A DNA stretch of 64,000 nt from the NCBI GenBank assembly GCA_913009825.1, contig CAJVYQ010000021.1, positions 1 to 64,000 on the forward strand. The letters run 5' to 3'. This document shows positions 17,588 to 25,928 of the stretch, piece by piece. Both the position numbers and the translations under genes were made by a program. Origin of the DNA: an uncultured Deferribacteres bacterium. GTDB lineage: Bacteria; Zhuqueibacterota; JdFR-76; DREG01. The stretch's first letter is position 1; each line of letters starts with the position of its first letter. The notes below the pieces were generated by a model that saw only the letters and a program-made list of their open reading frames with translations, was not told the origin of the DNA and searched no databases.

Positions 17588-18750
17588 CCAAAAAATTGGC
17601 AAAAACAAACGATTCTCAATTACTTGACCGTATTGGCGTTATCATCGCGGAAGCCCGGCAACAAACGGTGCGGGCAGTCAATACAATTCTTGTCAAAACT
17701 TACTGGGAAGTCGGCAGAGAAATCGTAGAACATGAATTGGGTGGCAAGGCGCGGGCGGAATATGGAACCGAGTTTCTGAAGAATTTAGCAGCGGAATTGA
17801 CTCTGAGACATGGGAAAGGGTTTTCTTATCGAAATATCAGACAAATGCGTCAATTTTATAATACATACGAGATTTGGCAGACACTGTCTGCCAAATCTGA
17901 ATCTGACGAAATTTGCTCGACACTGTCGCACAAATCTGACTCAAACAAAATTATCTCAACAACGTCGAGAAAATCCGCTGAAACAAAAGCGCCGACACTG
18001 TCGGCAAAATCTGTTCTTACGGAAAAAATGCTCAATCGTTTGAGCTGGTCACATATTTGTCTGCTGCTGGCGGTTTCGGATAAAGACGCCCGTTCATTTT
18101 ACGAGATTGAAATAGCCAAAAACAACTGGTCGATACGTGAAACCAAACGGCAGATAGAAAGCATGCTTTTCGAACGTTTGGTGTTAAGTAAAGACAAAGC
18201 AGGTTTAAAACAATTATCGCAAAAGGGACAAATAATCGAAGAACCGGAAGATGCGTTAAAAGACCCTTATGTGCTGGAATTTCTGGGCTTAAGTGAGCAA
18301 GAGAAATGGCTGGAATCAGATTTGGAACAGGCTCTGATGGATCATCTGCAAAAATTTTTACTGGAACTGGGAACAGGTTTTATGTTTGTTGACAGACAAT
18401 TACGTATTTCAATAAATAATGAACACTATCATATCGACCTTGTTTTTTATCAAAAACGGCTGCGTTCTTATGTCCTTATTGATTTAAAAGCCGGAAAATT
18501 TGATCATTCCGATTATGGACAGATGAAATTCTATCTCAACTATTTTCAAGATGAATTTAATGAAGAAGGAGATAATTAACCAATCGGCATTATACTTTGC
18601 TATGAAAAGGATGATGAATTTGTTGAATATGTATTAAAAGACGAGAAAAATATCTTTGCAAAGAAATACTTGCTTTCCCTTCCCGATAAACAGAAGTTAT
18701 TAGCCGAGGTGCAACGGGTTAAAGAAAAATTTGAAAGAAAAAACCAATGA
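17584..18750 (+). pseudogene. PD-(D/E)XK nuclease of the YhcG/DUF1016 family, interrupted by one stop codon
   Basis: The N-terminal DUF1016 domain (VNTILVKTYWEVGREIVEHE, GKGFSYRNIRQMRQFY, LSWSHICLLLAVSDKDARSF) is followed by a nuclease domain, with FVDRQLRISINNEHYHIDLV and YVLIDLKAGKFDHSDYGQMK supplying the D...DLK catalytic core. TAA at 18577-18579 cuts the frame right after FNEEGDN. The same frame continues as PIGIILCYEKDDEFVEYVLK to a TGA at 18748-18750, which is the family's normal C-terminus. A single nonsense change thus separates it from an intact 388-residue protein. Residues 98-145 hold an unusual run of TLSxKS-type repeats replacing the usual short linker. The family is found in restriction and defence islands. 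Confidence 0.85.
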
Positions 18751-18854
18751 GACGATTAGATTATCAGGAAAATGCTGTTCGAAAATTAGTAGAAAAAGTT
18801 AATGACTTTTTAAATATTTCTGCAAACCGAATTAAAAATCAGCGAGGCTCTAAA
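18747..18854 (+). pseudogene. N-terminal stub of a type III restriction/helicase-like protein
   Basis: The frame opens with MRRLDYQENAVRKLVEKVND and FLNISANRIKNQRG, overlapping the nuclease stop as ATGA. LxYQExAxxKLxEKxNxxLN is the usual beginning of type III restriction subunit and related DEAD/DEAH helicase proteins, which in intact genes is followed by APTGSGKT. Here the resemblance ends after about 30 codons, and the frame runs without a stop into the asparagine-synthase-like gene. The junction looks like a deletion endpoint. Identification rests on a short stretch and is tentative. Confidence 0.5.
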
Positions 18855-20183
18855 ATGCAAAGTATACAACCCATAAAACGTCTTGTCGACTTGACGGACC
18901 CTTCTAAAAACATAATTTATAATATGACAATTGAACAAGCCAGAGAGATCGTTGCACGAGGAACACTGGATGATGTCAGAGCCATCGACGGACAGTTTGC
19001 ATTAGTTGGCATGAACGGACAGCAAGTACGAATGGCGCGCTCAATAGGAAGACTTTTGCGCTATTTTATTGCAAAAAAGCAGGATGGCCCCTCTCTTGTT
19101 GTTGCCGACCGTATCGATACAATTTATAATTATCTGAAAAAGGCAGGACTGAATGACCAATTTCATCCTTCCTATACGCGCATGGCGCCGGCACATTACA
19201 TCACTGAGATTGCTCTCGTTGGTTGCCCGGACCCGAACCCAACGTATCATCGATTTTTTATGCCCAATCAGGATTCCCTTGCTCCGGATATTCATGCTAT
19301 CGGCACAGTTTATATTCAGACGTTGTACCGGGAGATTGTAAAATGGCTCCAGAACCGTGCGACCGAAGGTCCCATTGGCGTGTGTTTCTCAGGTGGAATA
19401 GATAGCGGTTCCATTTTCTTGTTAACCTATCATGCCATGTTACAATTGGGATTTAACCCGGCGCGACTCAAGGCGTTCACCCTCGCTGTTGAGGGCGGCG
19501 GTGATGATTTGGCACAGGCAAAAAATTTTCTCGAAAAGCTTGATCTTCTCATGTTCCTGGAGCCAATTGAAGTTTCTAAAAGCGAAATAAATTGGCAGGA
19601 AACCATTCGCGTGGTGGAGGATTATAAGCCCCTCGATATTCAAGCCGCTGCCATGAACCTGGCATTATGCAGGGGTATTCGCAAGCGTTATCCGGAATGG
19701 CGCCATCTGATCGATGGCGATGGTGGAGATGAAAACCTGAAGGATTATCCTATCGAGGAGAATCCGGAGTTGACCATTCGCAGTGTGCTGAATAACAGCA
19801 TGCTCTACCAGGAGGGTTGGGGCGTTGACTCTATCAAACATTCATTAACCTATTCAGGTGGACTCAGTCGAGGTTACACCCGAACCTACGCGCCGACATC
19901 TCAGTTCGGCTTCGATGGCTTTAGTCCGTATACCCTGCCAAACGTCATCGAAGTTGCTGAAGCGATCCCATTCGTTGCTTTGACAAAATGGCGCCATGAC
20001 AAGTTGTATTCACTAAAAGGCGAGATAGTCTCCAATGGTGTAAAATCGATTACAGGCATGGACATGCCGGTTTTCCCAAAACGCCGCTTTCAACATGGTG
20101 CGGCAACACGCCAGGTGTTCGATGACCGATTTCCGGAAAAGCCCGGCGATTACCGTCAGGTTTTCAATGCACTATATGAATAA
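18855..20183 (+). CDS. Asparagine-synthase-like ATP-dependent amidotransferase lacking the glutaminase nucleophile
   Basis: Starting at the ATG at 18855 (MQSIQPIKRLVDLTDPSKN) gives 442 residues. The frame is open to 18747, but those codons look like a foreign stub. The synthetase part carries the PPi-loop GVCFSGGIDSGSIFLLTYHA (SGG at residue 179) and HLIDGDGGDENLKDYP, the hallmarks of AsnB-type enzymes that adenylate a carboxylate. Upstream, AIDGQFALVGMNGQQVRMAR and LVVADRIDTIYNYL recall the end of a class II glutamine amidotransferase domain. The catalytic N-terminal Cys and the first half of that domain are absent. Without glutaminase the enzyme must use free ammonia or another amine, as beta-lactam synthetase and lasso-peptide cyclases do. 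Its last codons overlap the radical SAM start by eight bases (20176-20183). Confidence 0.8.
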   Translation: MQSIQPIKRLVDLTDPSKNIIYNMTIEQAREIVARGTLDDVRAIDGQFALVGMNGQQVRMARSIGRLLRYFIAKKQDGPSLVVADRIDTIYNYLKKAGLNDQFHPSYTRMAPAHYITEIALVGCPDPNPTYHRFFMPNQDSLAPDIHAIGTVYIQTLYREIVKWLQNRATEGPIGVCFSGGIDSGSIFLLTYHAMLQLGFNPARLKAFTLAVEGGGDDLAQAKNFLEKLDLLMFLEPIEVSKSEINWQETIRVVEDYKPLDIQAAAMNLALCRGIRKRYPEWRHLIDGDGGDENLKDYPIEENPELTIRSVLNNSMLYQEGWGVDSIKHSLTYSGGLSRGYTRTYAPTSQFGFDGFSPYTLPNVIEVAEAIPFVALTKWRHDKLYSLKGEIVSNGVKSITGMDMPVFPKRRFQHGAATRQVFDDRFPEKPGDYRQVFNALYE

Positions 20184-21174
20184 AACCACAGCTATCCAGA
20201 TAGATGACCGCTGGATTTTAACCCGGCGTTCGGCAAAAAACGCGGTGAACCCATGGCGGCCATATACTTATCTGGTGGAGAAGGAACGAACGGAAGACGG
20301 CGCAGTTGAAAACGTTGCGACCATTTTTTTAACCAATCGGGAATGTCCTTTTCACTGCCTGATGTGCGATCTTTGGAAGAACACCACGGATTGTCGCGTG
20401 CCTGATGGTGCAGTCCCGGCGCAAATCCATTGGGCACTGGATCGACTCCCCCCTGCACCCAACCTCAAGCTGTACAATAGTGGCAGCTTTTTCGACGCGC
20501 AGGCGATTCCGCCAACAGATTTTCAACAAATTGCAAAATTACTCGATCCATTCAGAACAATTATTGTCGAAAGTCATCCCCGGTTGGTGAACGATCGCTG
20601 CCTGGCTTTTCGGGATTCACTTAAATCCAGACTGTACGTGGCCCTGGGTTTGGAAACAGTCCATTCTGATGTGCTCAGGAAATTAAATAAACGCATGACG
20701 CTTAAAGATTTTGAGCGTGCCACGAATTATCTCATTCAAAATAAAATCCTGGTTCGCGCCTTCATTTTGCTCCGGCCGCCTTTTCTCAACGAAGCCGAAG
20801 GGGTGATTTGGGCCAAACGTTCCATCGATTTCGCTTTCAATATTGGGGTGGAGTGTTGCGTGGTTATCCCCACTCGCGGCGGAAACGGCGCACTGGAAAG
20901 ATTACGGGAGCAAGGCCTGTTTCATTCACCTGATATCCGGTCTTTGGAAGAAGTGCTTGAATATGGCATTCAGTTGAATTATGGTCGCGTTTTCGCTGAT
21001 CTTTGGGACATAGAAAAATTATCAAATTGCAAAACATGCAGCTTTCAGCGGGTTCAACGGCTGCGACACATGAACCTGACTCAGCTTAAGGCAGCTCCCA
21101 TACAATGCCCGTGTGATAAAAAATCAGCACCAAGTATTGGACTTAATATTAAGCAAGAGGTTAATCTTCGATGA
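20176..21174 (+). CDS. Radical SAM enzyme resembling COG1244/TIGR01210 Fe-S oxidoreductases
   Basis: I take the ATG at 20176, which sits in ATGAATAA and overlaps the upstream stop; an in-frame start at 20095 would overlap that gene by 89 bases. The 332-residue protein has the cluster motif ECPFHCLMCDLWKN (CX3CX2C, Cys at 57, 61 and 64), then LKLYNSGSFFDAQAIPP, LYVALGLETVHSDVLRKLNK and ECCVVIPTRGGNGALERLRE. These blocks recall the COG1244 family, which includes the archaeosine enzyme RaSEA in archaea, though many bacterial members are uncharacterised. A second Cys set near the C-terminus (NCKTC, CPC) could bind another cluster. It overlaps the next gene by four bases (ATGA). Tight coupling to an AsnB-like enzyme suggests a two-step modification of one substrate. 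Confidence 0.85.
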   Translation: MNKTTAIQIDDRWILTRRSAKNAVNPWRPYTYLVEKERTEDGAVENVATIFLTNRECPFHCLMCDLWKNTTDCRVPDGAVPAQIHWALDRLPPAPNLKLYNSGSFFDAQAIPPTDFQQIAKLLDPFRTIIVESHPRLVNDRCLAFRDSLKSRLYVALGLETVHSDVLRKLNKRMTLKDFERATNYLIQNKILVRAFILLRPPFLNEAEGVIWAKRSIDFAFNIGVECCVVIPTRGGNGALERLREQGLFHSPDIRSLEEVLEYGIQLNYGRVFADLWDIEKLSNCKTCSFQRVQRLRHMNLTQLKAAPIQCPCDKKSAPSIGLNIKQEVNLR

Positions 21175-24100
21175 AATTTAAAATAATAACCGTAATTATT
21201 ATTGGTCTGGTAAGTGTTTTTGTTTTGTTGTATACCGGCTGCGAGAAAAAGAAAGAAATAAACAAACAAAAAACACTGGATATGGTCACTGTCCGAACTC
21301 TGGGCCTGGCTTTTTTGGAAGAGAATAAACTCCCGGAAGCCGAAGAGCAATTCCGAAAACTAATAGACATAGCACCGGATGAGGCATTGGGATACGCGAA
21401 CCTTGGCCTGGTTTATATGCGAATGGGCAAATATATTCAAGCAGAAGAACAATTTAAAAAGGCCTTAAAAATCGGACCAAACGACCCTGATATCCGCTTA
21501 AACCTCGCAGAGGTTTATGGACTGGAACAACGGCAAAAAGAAGCCATTGCAGTACTTGAAGGCACGATTAGAACTTCACCAGATCACGTTAAATCGCTTT
21601 ATAAGCTTGCCCAATTCTACACTAAATCCGGCGATCGACAAAAGAAATTACAAGGAGAAAAACTTTTAAAAAGAGTCGTGGAGGCCCGCCCTGCCAACAT
21701 TGCTGCGCGGTTGCAACTCATCGAAATCCTCCTTAAAAATGGCAAATCCGATGAAGCGAGAATGCACATGGAGATATTAAGACAACAGATACCCGATTTG
21801 CCGAAAGAATCCCTTCAGTTTTTTGATAAAAGTCTTGCTTTAATGGCATCTGCCAGGGCGGAACAAGCGCTTGCCCCTACCAGGATTTTCCACAATTTCA
21901 TGAAAGTCACCCGCTTGTATCAGGCAGGCATTCTTGAACTTAAAGGTTTGGGTGGGCCTTTAACGGGCACTCCACTCCTGACTTTTAGTCATGATATTTC
22001 ACTTCAGGCGCAAGAATCCGAATCCATATTGGATGCAATTCGCTTCACAAATGCGACTGCATCGGCAGGGCTGGATGTGGCCAACCTCCTGCCGCAGTCC
22101 CCAACAGGCTCCAATATACCAAAGTCCATTATTGCCGTTGCCGATTTCGATAGCGACAATGATCCGGATATTTATATATCAAACTGGAATCCCAACACGA
22201 ATCAAACTGAACCTTTCCTTTTTAGGAACGATTTCGGGCAATTTGAAAACATCTCTTCCAAAGCCGGTATAAAAAAACACCCCGGCAGGGACTTGGCCTC
22301 CGTCTTTGCTGATTACGATAACAATGGCTATCTCGACCTCTTTATTACAAACACCGTCGCCAATCTATTGTATAAAAACGTAGCAGAAGGTAAGTTTCAG
22401 GAAATCGGAGTAGCTGCCGGTGTTGCAGCTTCAGCATTCAGTCTTAAAGCGGTCTTTGCTGATCTTGACCATGACGGCGACCTGGATCTATACCTTGCCA
22501 ATGCTGGAAAAAATCAGTTTTACCGAAATAATTCGGACGGCACCTTTACTGAACTTTCAGCCAGAATGGGTATTTCGGCTGGAAAAACACGAAGCCGGGA
22601 TATCGCTATCGGGGATTTTGATGAAGACGGCGACCTTGACTTTTTTGTAATCAACGAAGATGCGAGCAACATTCTCTACACAAATCTGCGCCAGGGGCGT
22701 TTTCAAGACATCACAGAAACGAGCGGTCTCAAAAGTGATGGCAATTCAGGCGCGGTTGCAGCGGGTGATTATAATAATGATGGCTTTTTAGACCTGTTTG
22801 TAACCGGGCTCGAAGGTGGAAGCTATAGTCTATATAAAAACAAAGGAAACGGCACTTTTGAAAAAGATAACCGTTCAAGCAAAATGTTCACCATGCTCAG
22901 TAATTTCATCGGTCTTGACGCACAATTCTTTGACTTTGATAACGATGGATTCCTCGACCTGTTGGTTGCCGGGAAACCAACCGAAAAAATAAAAGATAGC
23001 CGTGGTCTGCTGCTTTTTCATAACGATGGTACCGGCAAATTAGAAAAGGTCTCTTCGCTTTTGCCTGAAGACATCCCACCAGTAAGTCAAATAGCCGTGG
23101 CGGATTATAATGAAGACGGCGACATGGATATCTTCTTTACCAAATTGGATGGCGGTATCCGGATGCTTCGTAACGATGGCGGAAATGTTAACAAATATCT
23201 CAAAGTACGGTTAGTTGGTCTCAGAACAGGCAGTGGTAAAAACAACTATTTTGGGATAGGTTCAAAACTGGAAGTCAGGGCCGGCGATCTTTATCAAATG
23301 CGTGTCGTAACAAAACCGGTAACGCACTTCGGACTTGGTCAACACGTAAAAGCTGATGTGGTACGCATTTTATGGCCCAACGGCGTACCACAAAATTTGT
23401 TTTATCCGGGCTCTGATCAGGACCTTGTTGAAGAACAAATATTGAAGGGTTCCTGTGCATTTCTTTATACATGGAATGGTCAAAAGTATACTTTTGTCAC
23501 AGACATCATGTGGAGAAGCGCTTTAGGCATGCCTCTGGGCATAATGGGTGGTGCCACTGCTTATGCTTTTCCTAATTCCTCAAAGGATTATTTTAGGATT
23601 CCAGGGCAAATGCTCAAAGCCCAAAATGGGATTTATCCGCTTCAAATAACCGAAGAATTGTGGGAAACTGCCTATTTTGATCAGGTAAAACTTATAGCGG
23701 TCGACCACCCTGATACGGTAGATATATTTATTGATGAACGATTCCTGCCTCCGCCCATTCCACCTCTTTATATACACAAAGTCACAAAGAAGCATTCTCC
23801 AAAATCGGCAATCGACAACCACGGCAATGATCTTCTCCCATTAATTCGCAACAAAGATGATGTTTACATATCGAATCTCACCCCGGAGAAGTACCAGGGT
23901 ATAACCAAATTGCACGACCTTATTTTGGACCTGGGCAACCTGTCCCGGGCTAGGAGAATTTTGTTGTTTTTAAACGGTTGGGTTTTTCCCACAGACGCCA
24001 GTATTAATATGGCGATTTCACAATCGGAGCAACTGAAAGTCATCCCCCCCTATTTACAAGTATTGGACAACACCGGCCATTGGCAGACTGTCATTAATAA

Positions 24101-24773
24101 TTTGAGTTTTCCTATGGGCAAAAACAAAGTCGTTATCGCCGATCTCACCGACAAGTTCTTAACTCATGACTATAAAGTACGCATCCGAACCAACATGCAG
24201 ATCTATTGGGACTATATTTTCTTCTCAACAGAAGAAGTTAAGGCGCCAATCATCCAGACATCCCTTCAGCCCATTTCAGCGGATATCCATTATCGAGGAT
24301 TCTCACGCTTATATCGTAAAGGCGGGCGATATGGACCGCATTGGTTTGATTATAGCGATGTTTCGCAGGAACCTAAATGGCGTGATTTACAAGGTTATTA
24401 TACGCGCTACGGTGACGTGCTGCCTCTTCTATTAGAATCCGATAACAAATACGTGATCATCAATGCCGGCGATGAAGTTACAGTAAAATTCGATGCAAGT
24501 CAAACCCCCGATCTTAAACCTGGCTGGTCTCGTGATTTCCTTATCTATACTGACGGCTGGATAAAAGACGGCGACCTTAACACAGCTCATGGGAAAACAG
24601 TTTTGCCTCTCCCGTTTCATGGCATGTCCCGTTATCCATACGGATCAGATGAATCTTATCCCATGGCAAAAGAAGATCAACAATACCTTAAAAAATACAA
24701 TACAAGAAAAGTAACTACTGATAAATTTCGCGTATTGATAATGAGCTTACCACAGGTTGCAAGGCAAAATTAG
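21171..24773 (+). CDS. Large TPR-VCBS-ASPIC/UnbV lipoprotein
   Basis: 1200 residues. The N-terminus is a lipoprotein signal (MKFKIITVIIIGLVSVFVLL, then YTGC with Cys24), so the protein is probably membrane-anchored. Residues 38-215 are TPR repeats (ALGYANLGLVYMRMGKYIQA, DPDIRLNLAEVYGLEQRQKE). Residues 310-690 are VCBS blades (ADFDSDNDPDIYISNWN, ADLDHDGDLDLYLANAGKNQ, GDFDEDGDLDFFVINED, ADYNEDGDMDIFFTKLDG). A UnbV-like segment follows (KYLKVRLVGLRTGSGKNNYF ... VTHFGLGQHVKADVVRILWP). The last 430 residues are a separate domain, opening with GSCAFLYTWNGQKYTFVTDI and MWRSALGMPLGIM, and are unassigned. The ATG overlaps the radical SAM stop, so the three genes are translationally coupled. Confidence 0.87.
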   Translation: MKFKIITVIIIGLVSVFVLLYTGCEKKKEINKQKTLDMVTVRTLGLAFLEENKLPEAEEQFRKLIDIAPDEALGYANLGLVYMRMGKYIQAEEQFKKALKIGPNDPDIRLNLAEVYGLEQRQKEAIAVLEGTIRTSPDHVKSLYKLAQFYTKSGDRQKKLQGEKLLKRVVEARPANIAARLQLIEILLKNGKSDEARMHMEILRQQIPDLPKESLQFFDKSLALMASARAEQALAPTRIFHNFMKVTRLYQAGILELKGLGGPLTGTPLLTFSHDISLQAQESESILDAIRFTNATASAGLDVANLLPQSPTGSNIPKSIIAVADFDSDNDPDIYISNWNPNTNQTEPFLFRNDFGQFENISSKAGIKKHPGRDLASVFADYDNNGYLDLFITNTVANLLYKNVAEGKFQEIGVAAGVAASAFSLKAVFADLDHDGDLDLYLANAGKNQFYRNNSDGTFTELSARMGISAGKTRSRDIAIGDFDEDGDLDFFVINEDASNILYTNLRQGRFQDITETSGLKSDGNSGAVAAGDYNNDGFLDLFVTGLEGGSYSLYKNKGNGTFEKDNRSSKMFTMLSNFIGLDAQFFDFDNDGFLDLLVAGKPTEKIKDSRGLLLFHNDGTGKLEKVSSLLPEDIPPVSQIAVADYNEDGDMDIFFTKLDGGIRMLRNDGGNVNKYLKVRLVGLRTGSGKNNYFGIGSKLEVRAGDLYQMRVVTKPVTHFGLGQHVKADVVRILWPNGVPQNLFYPGSDQDLVEEQILKGSCAFLYTWNGQKYTFVTDIMWRSALGMPLGIMGGATAYAFPNSSKDYFRIPGQMLKAQNGIYPLQITEELWETAYFDQVKLIAVDHPDTVDIFIDERFLPPPIPPLYIHKVTKKHSPKSAIDNHGNDLLPLIRNKDDVYISNLTPEKYQGITKLHDLILDLGNLSRARRILLFLNGWVFPTDASINMAISQSEQLKVIPPYLQVLDNTGHWQTVINNLSFPMGKNKVVIADLTDKFLTHDYKVRIRTNMQIYWDYIFFSTEEVKAPIIQTSLQPISADIHYRGFSRLYRKGGRYGPHWFDYSDVSQEPKWRDLQGYYTRYGDVLPLLLESDNKYVIINAGDEVTVKFDASQTPDLKPGWSRDFLIYTDGWIKDGDLNTAHGKTVLPLPFHGMSRYPYGSDESYPMAKEDQQYLKKYNTRKVTTDKFRVLIMSLPQVARQN

Positions 24774-25169
24774 TTTGCCTTGCAGGTATGACAGGCATCT
24801 CACAATAAAGTAGAAAATTGAATATTTATACGGCATCGTTTATTTTAATCATCTAATTTTGCAGTGCTGATTTAAAGTAAAAATACGTCCTGCGGACTGA
24901 TTTTTACACCCGTTTGGAAAATCTAATGAAAAAATGGGGAATATTCAGAAAAAATAAAATACTTCTTGACAATTAAATAATTTTTTCATATTCTATTAGA
25001 AATGTTACGATAATGGAATATAACACTTCCCATTCAATGATTCCAAAATGTAGCTATTTTTTCCATCTATTGGTGATTAATCGAAAAAAGTTCACATAAG
25101 CTCTAGATTTCTGCCTAAAAAATGTTGAGGGATTATTTTGGCTGTCAAGATTCTAACTAAACGGATAGA
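24774..25169. other. Intergenic region upstream of the LacI remnant and SusC locus
   Basis: No gene seen. It is AT-rich and contains a good promoter candidate at 24966-24994. No clear factor-independent terminator follows the lipoprotein gene. Confidence 0.5.
24966..24994 (+). promoter_or_regulatory. Promoter candidate TTGACA-17-TATTCT
   Basis: A perfect -35 TTGACA at 24966-24971 is followed after 17 bases by TATTCT at 24989-24994. It lies about 175 bases before the LacI remnant and would originally have driven the regulator. It could now read into the SusC/SusD genes, since no terminator is visible between. Confidence 0.4.
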
Positions 25170-25779
25170 ATGTATTCAAACAATGGAGCTGCCATTAGTT
25201 TTTTAGTAAACTACAACATTCGAGCAAGTAAGGTTTCAAAGGTTTTTATGGATAACTTTCAAGGTGCCCAATTAGCAGTCATACATCCTATAAAAATCGG
25301 ACATCATCAAATTGCCTGGGTTGGTGGAGAGACAACCCACCCCAGTATTTATGAAAGACTCCATGGCTATAAAGATACCCTCCAAGAGCATAACTTACCA
25401 AATATAAACAAACTCAACTCCATTAAACCAAGCACTGGATTAAATGATGGTTATGAAACCACTCGAAAACTCCTGAATGCAGGAATTACCTTCACATTCA
25501 TATTTACTTCAAATGATACTATGGCGATTGGGGCTATGCGATGTCTCAGAGAGAATAATTCAAATGTTTCACAAGATGGTTTTGATTATATTGAAACATA
25601 CTTAACAAGGTGAACCAAGGTAATTAACGGGGAAAGAGTTCAAAAAAGGACTAAGCGCAATTGCAGTACATCGAATAGTGGAAAAAATTGAAAACAAAAA
25701 GATGACGTGGAATCAAATCTCTTTGCTGGATGAATTAGTGCTTAGAGAATCATCTGGGAAAGCTCTTAATTATTTATAA
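25170..25779 (+). pseudogene. LacI-family regulator, effector domain only, frameshifted
   Basis: The first frame (25170-25613) reads VFMDNFQGAQLAVIHPIKIG, HHQIAWVGGETTHPSIYERL, HGYKDTLQEHNLP and FTFIFTSNDTMAIGAMRCLR. This is the sugar-binding Peripla_BP_3 part of LacI-type repressors. A frameshift near 25613-25650 leads into a second frame with IVEKIENKKMTWNQISLLDE and LVLRESSGKALNYL ending at the TAA at 25777, the usual C-terminus. The helix-turn-helix DNA-binding domain is absent and no match to it is seen upstream. The gene sits 150 bases before SusC, where a LacI regulator of a polysaccharide locus would be expected. It can no longer bind DNA. Confidence 0.82.
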
Positions 25780-25783
25780 CGTT

Positions 25784-25928
25784 AAAGGAGGTGATGAAAA
25801 GTCGCATGTTCAATACTATCTAACTGGAAGTAAAAGAGAAGGAGGTGAGAAGAAATGAACAAATAAATTATTAAATGGAATGAAATGTGAAAAAAAATAT
25901 ACTAAAACTGAATGAAAGGAGGAGTGTA
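25784..25928 (+). promoter_or_regulatory. Leader of the SusC gene with repeated strong Shine-Dalgarno sites and mini reading frames
   Basis: AAAGGAGGTGAT (25784-25795) precedes a ten-codon frame, ATG 25794 to TAA 25823. AAGGAGGTGA (25839-25848) precedes the three-codon frame ATG-AAC-AAA-TAA at 25855-25866. A third site, AAAGGAGGAG (25915-25924), serves the true SusC start at 25929. Strong ribosome sites ahead of very short frames suggest translational tuning, but chance reuse of purine-rich DNA cannot be excluded. Confidence 0.4.

Noticed and set aside
18747-20183. A 478-residue asparagine-synthase-like protein starting at 18747
   Set aside because: The first 36 codons resemble a restriction-helicase start and do not fit the amidotransferase, so the ATG at 18855 is the likelier start, though a chimeric product remains possible.
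20176-21174. Archaeosine tRNA modification enzyme
   Set aside because: The radical SAM family resemblance is real, but there is no ArcS/TGT partner and the neighbours are an AsnB-like enzyme and a surface lipoprotein.
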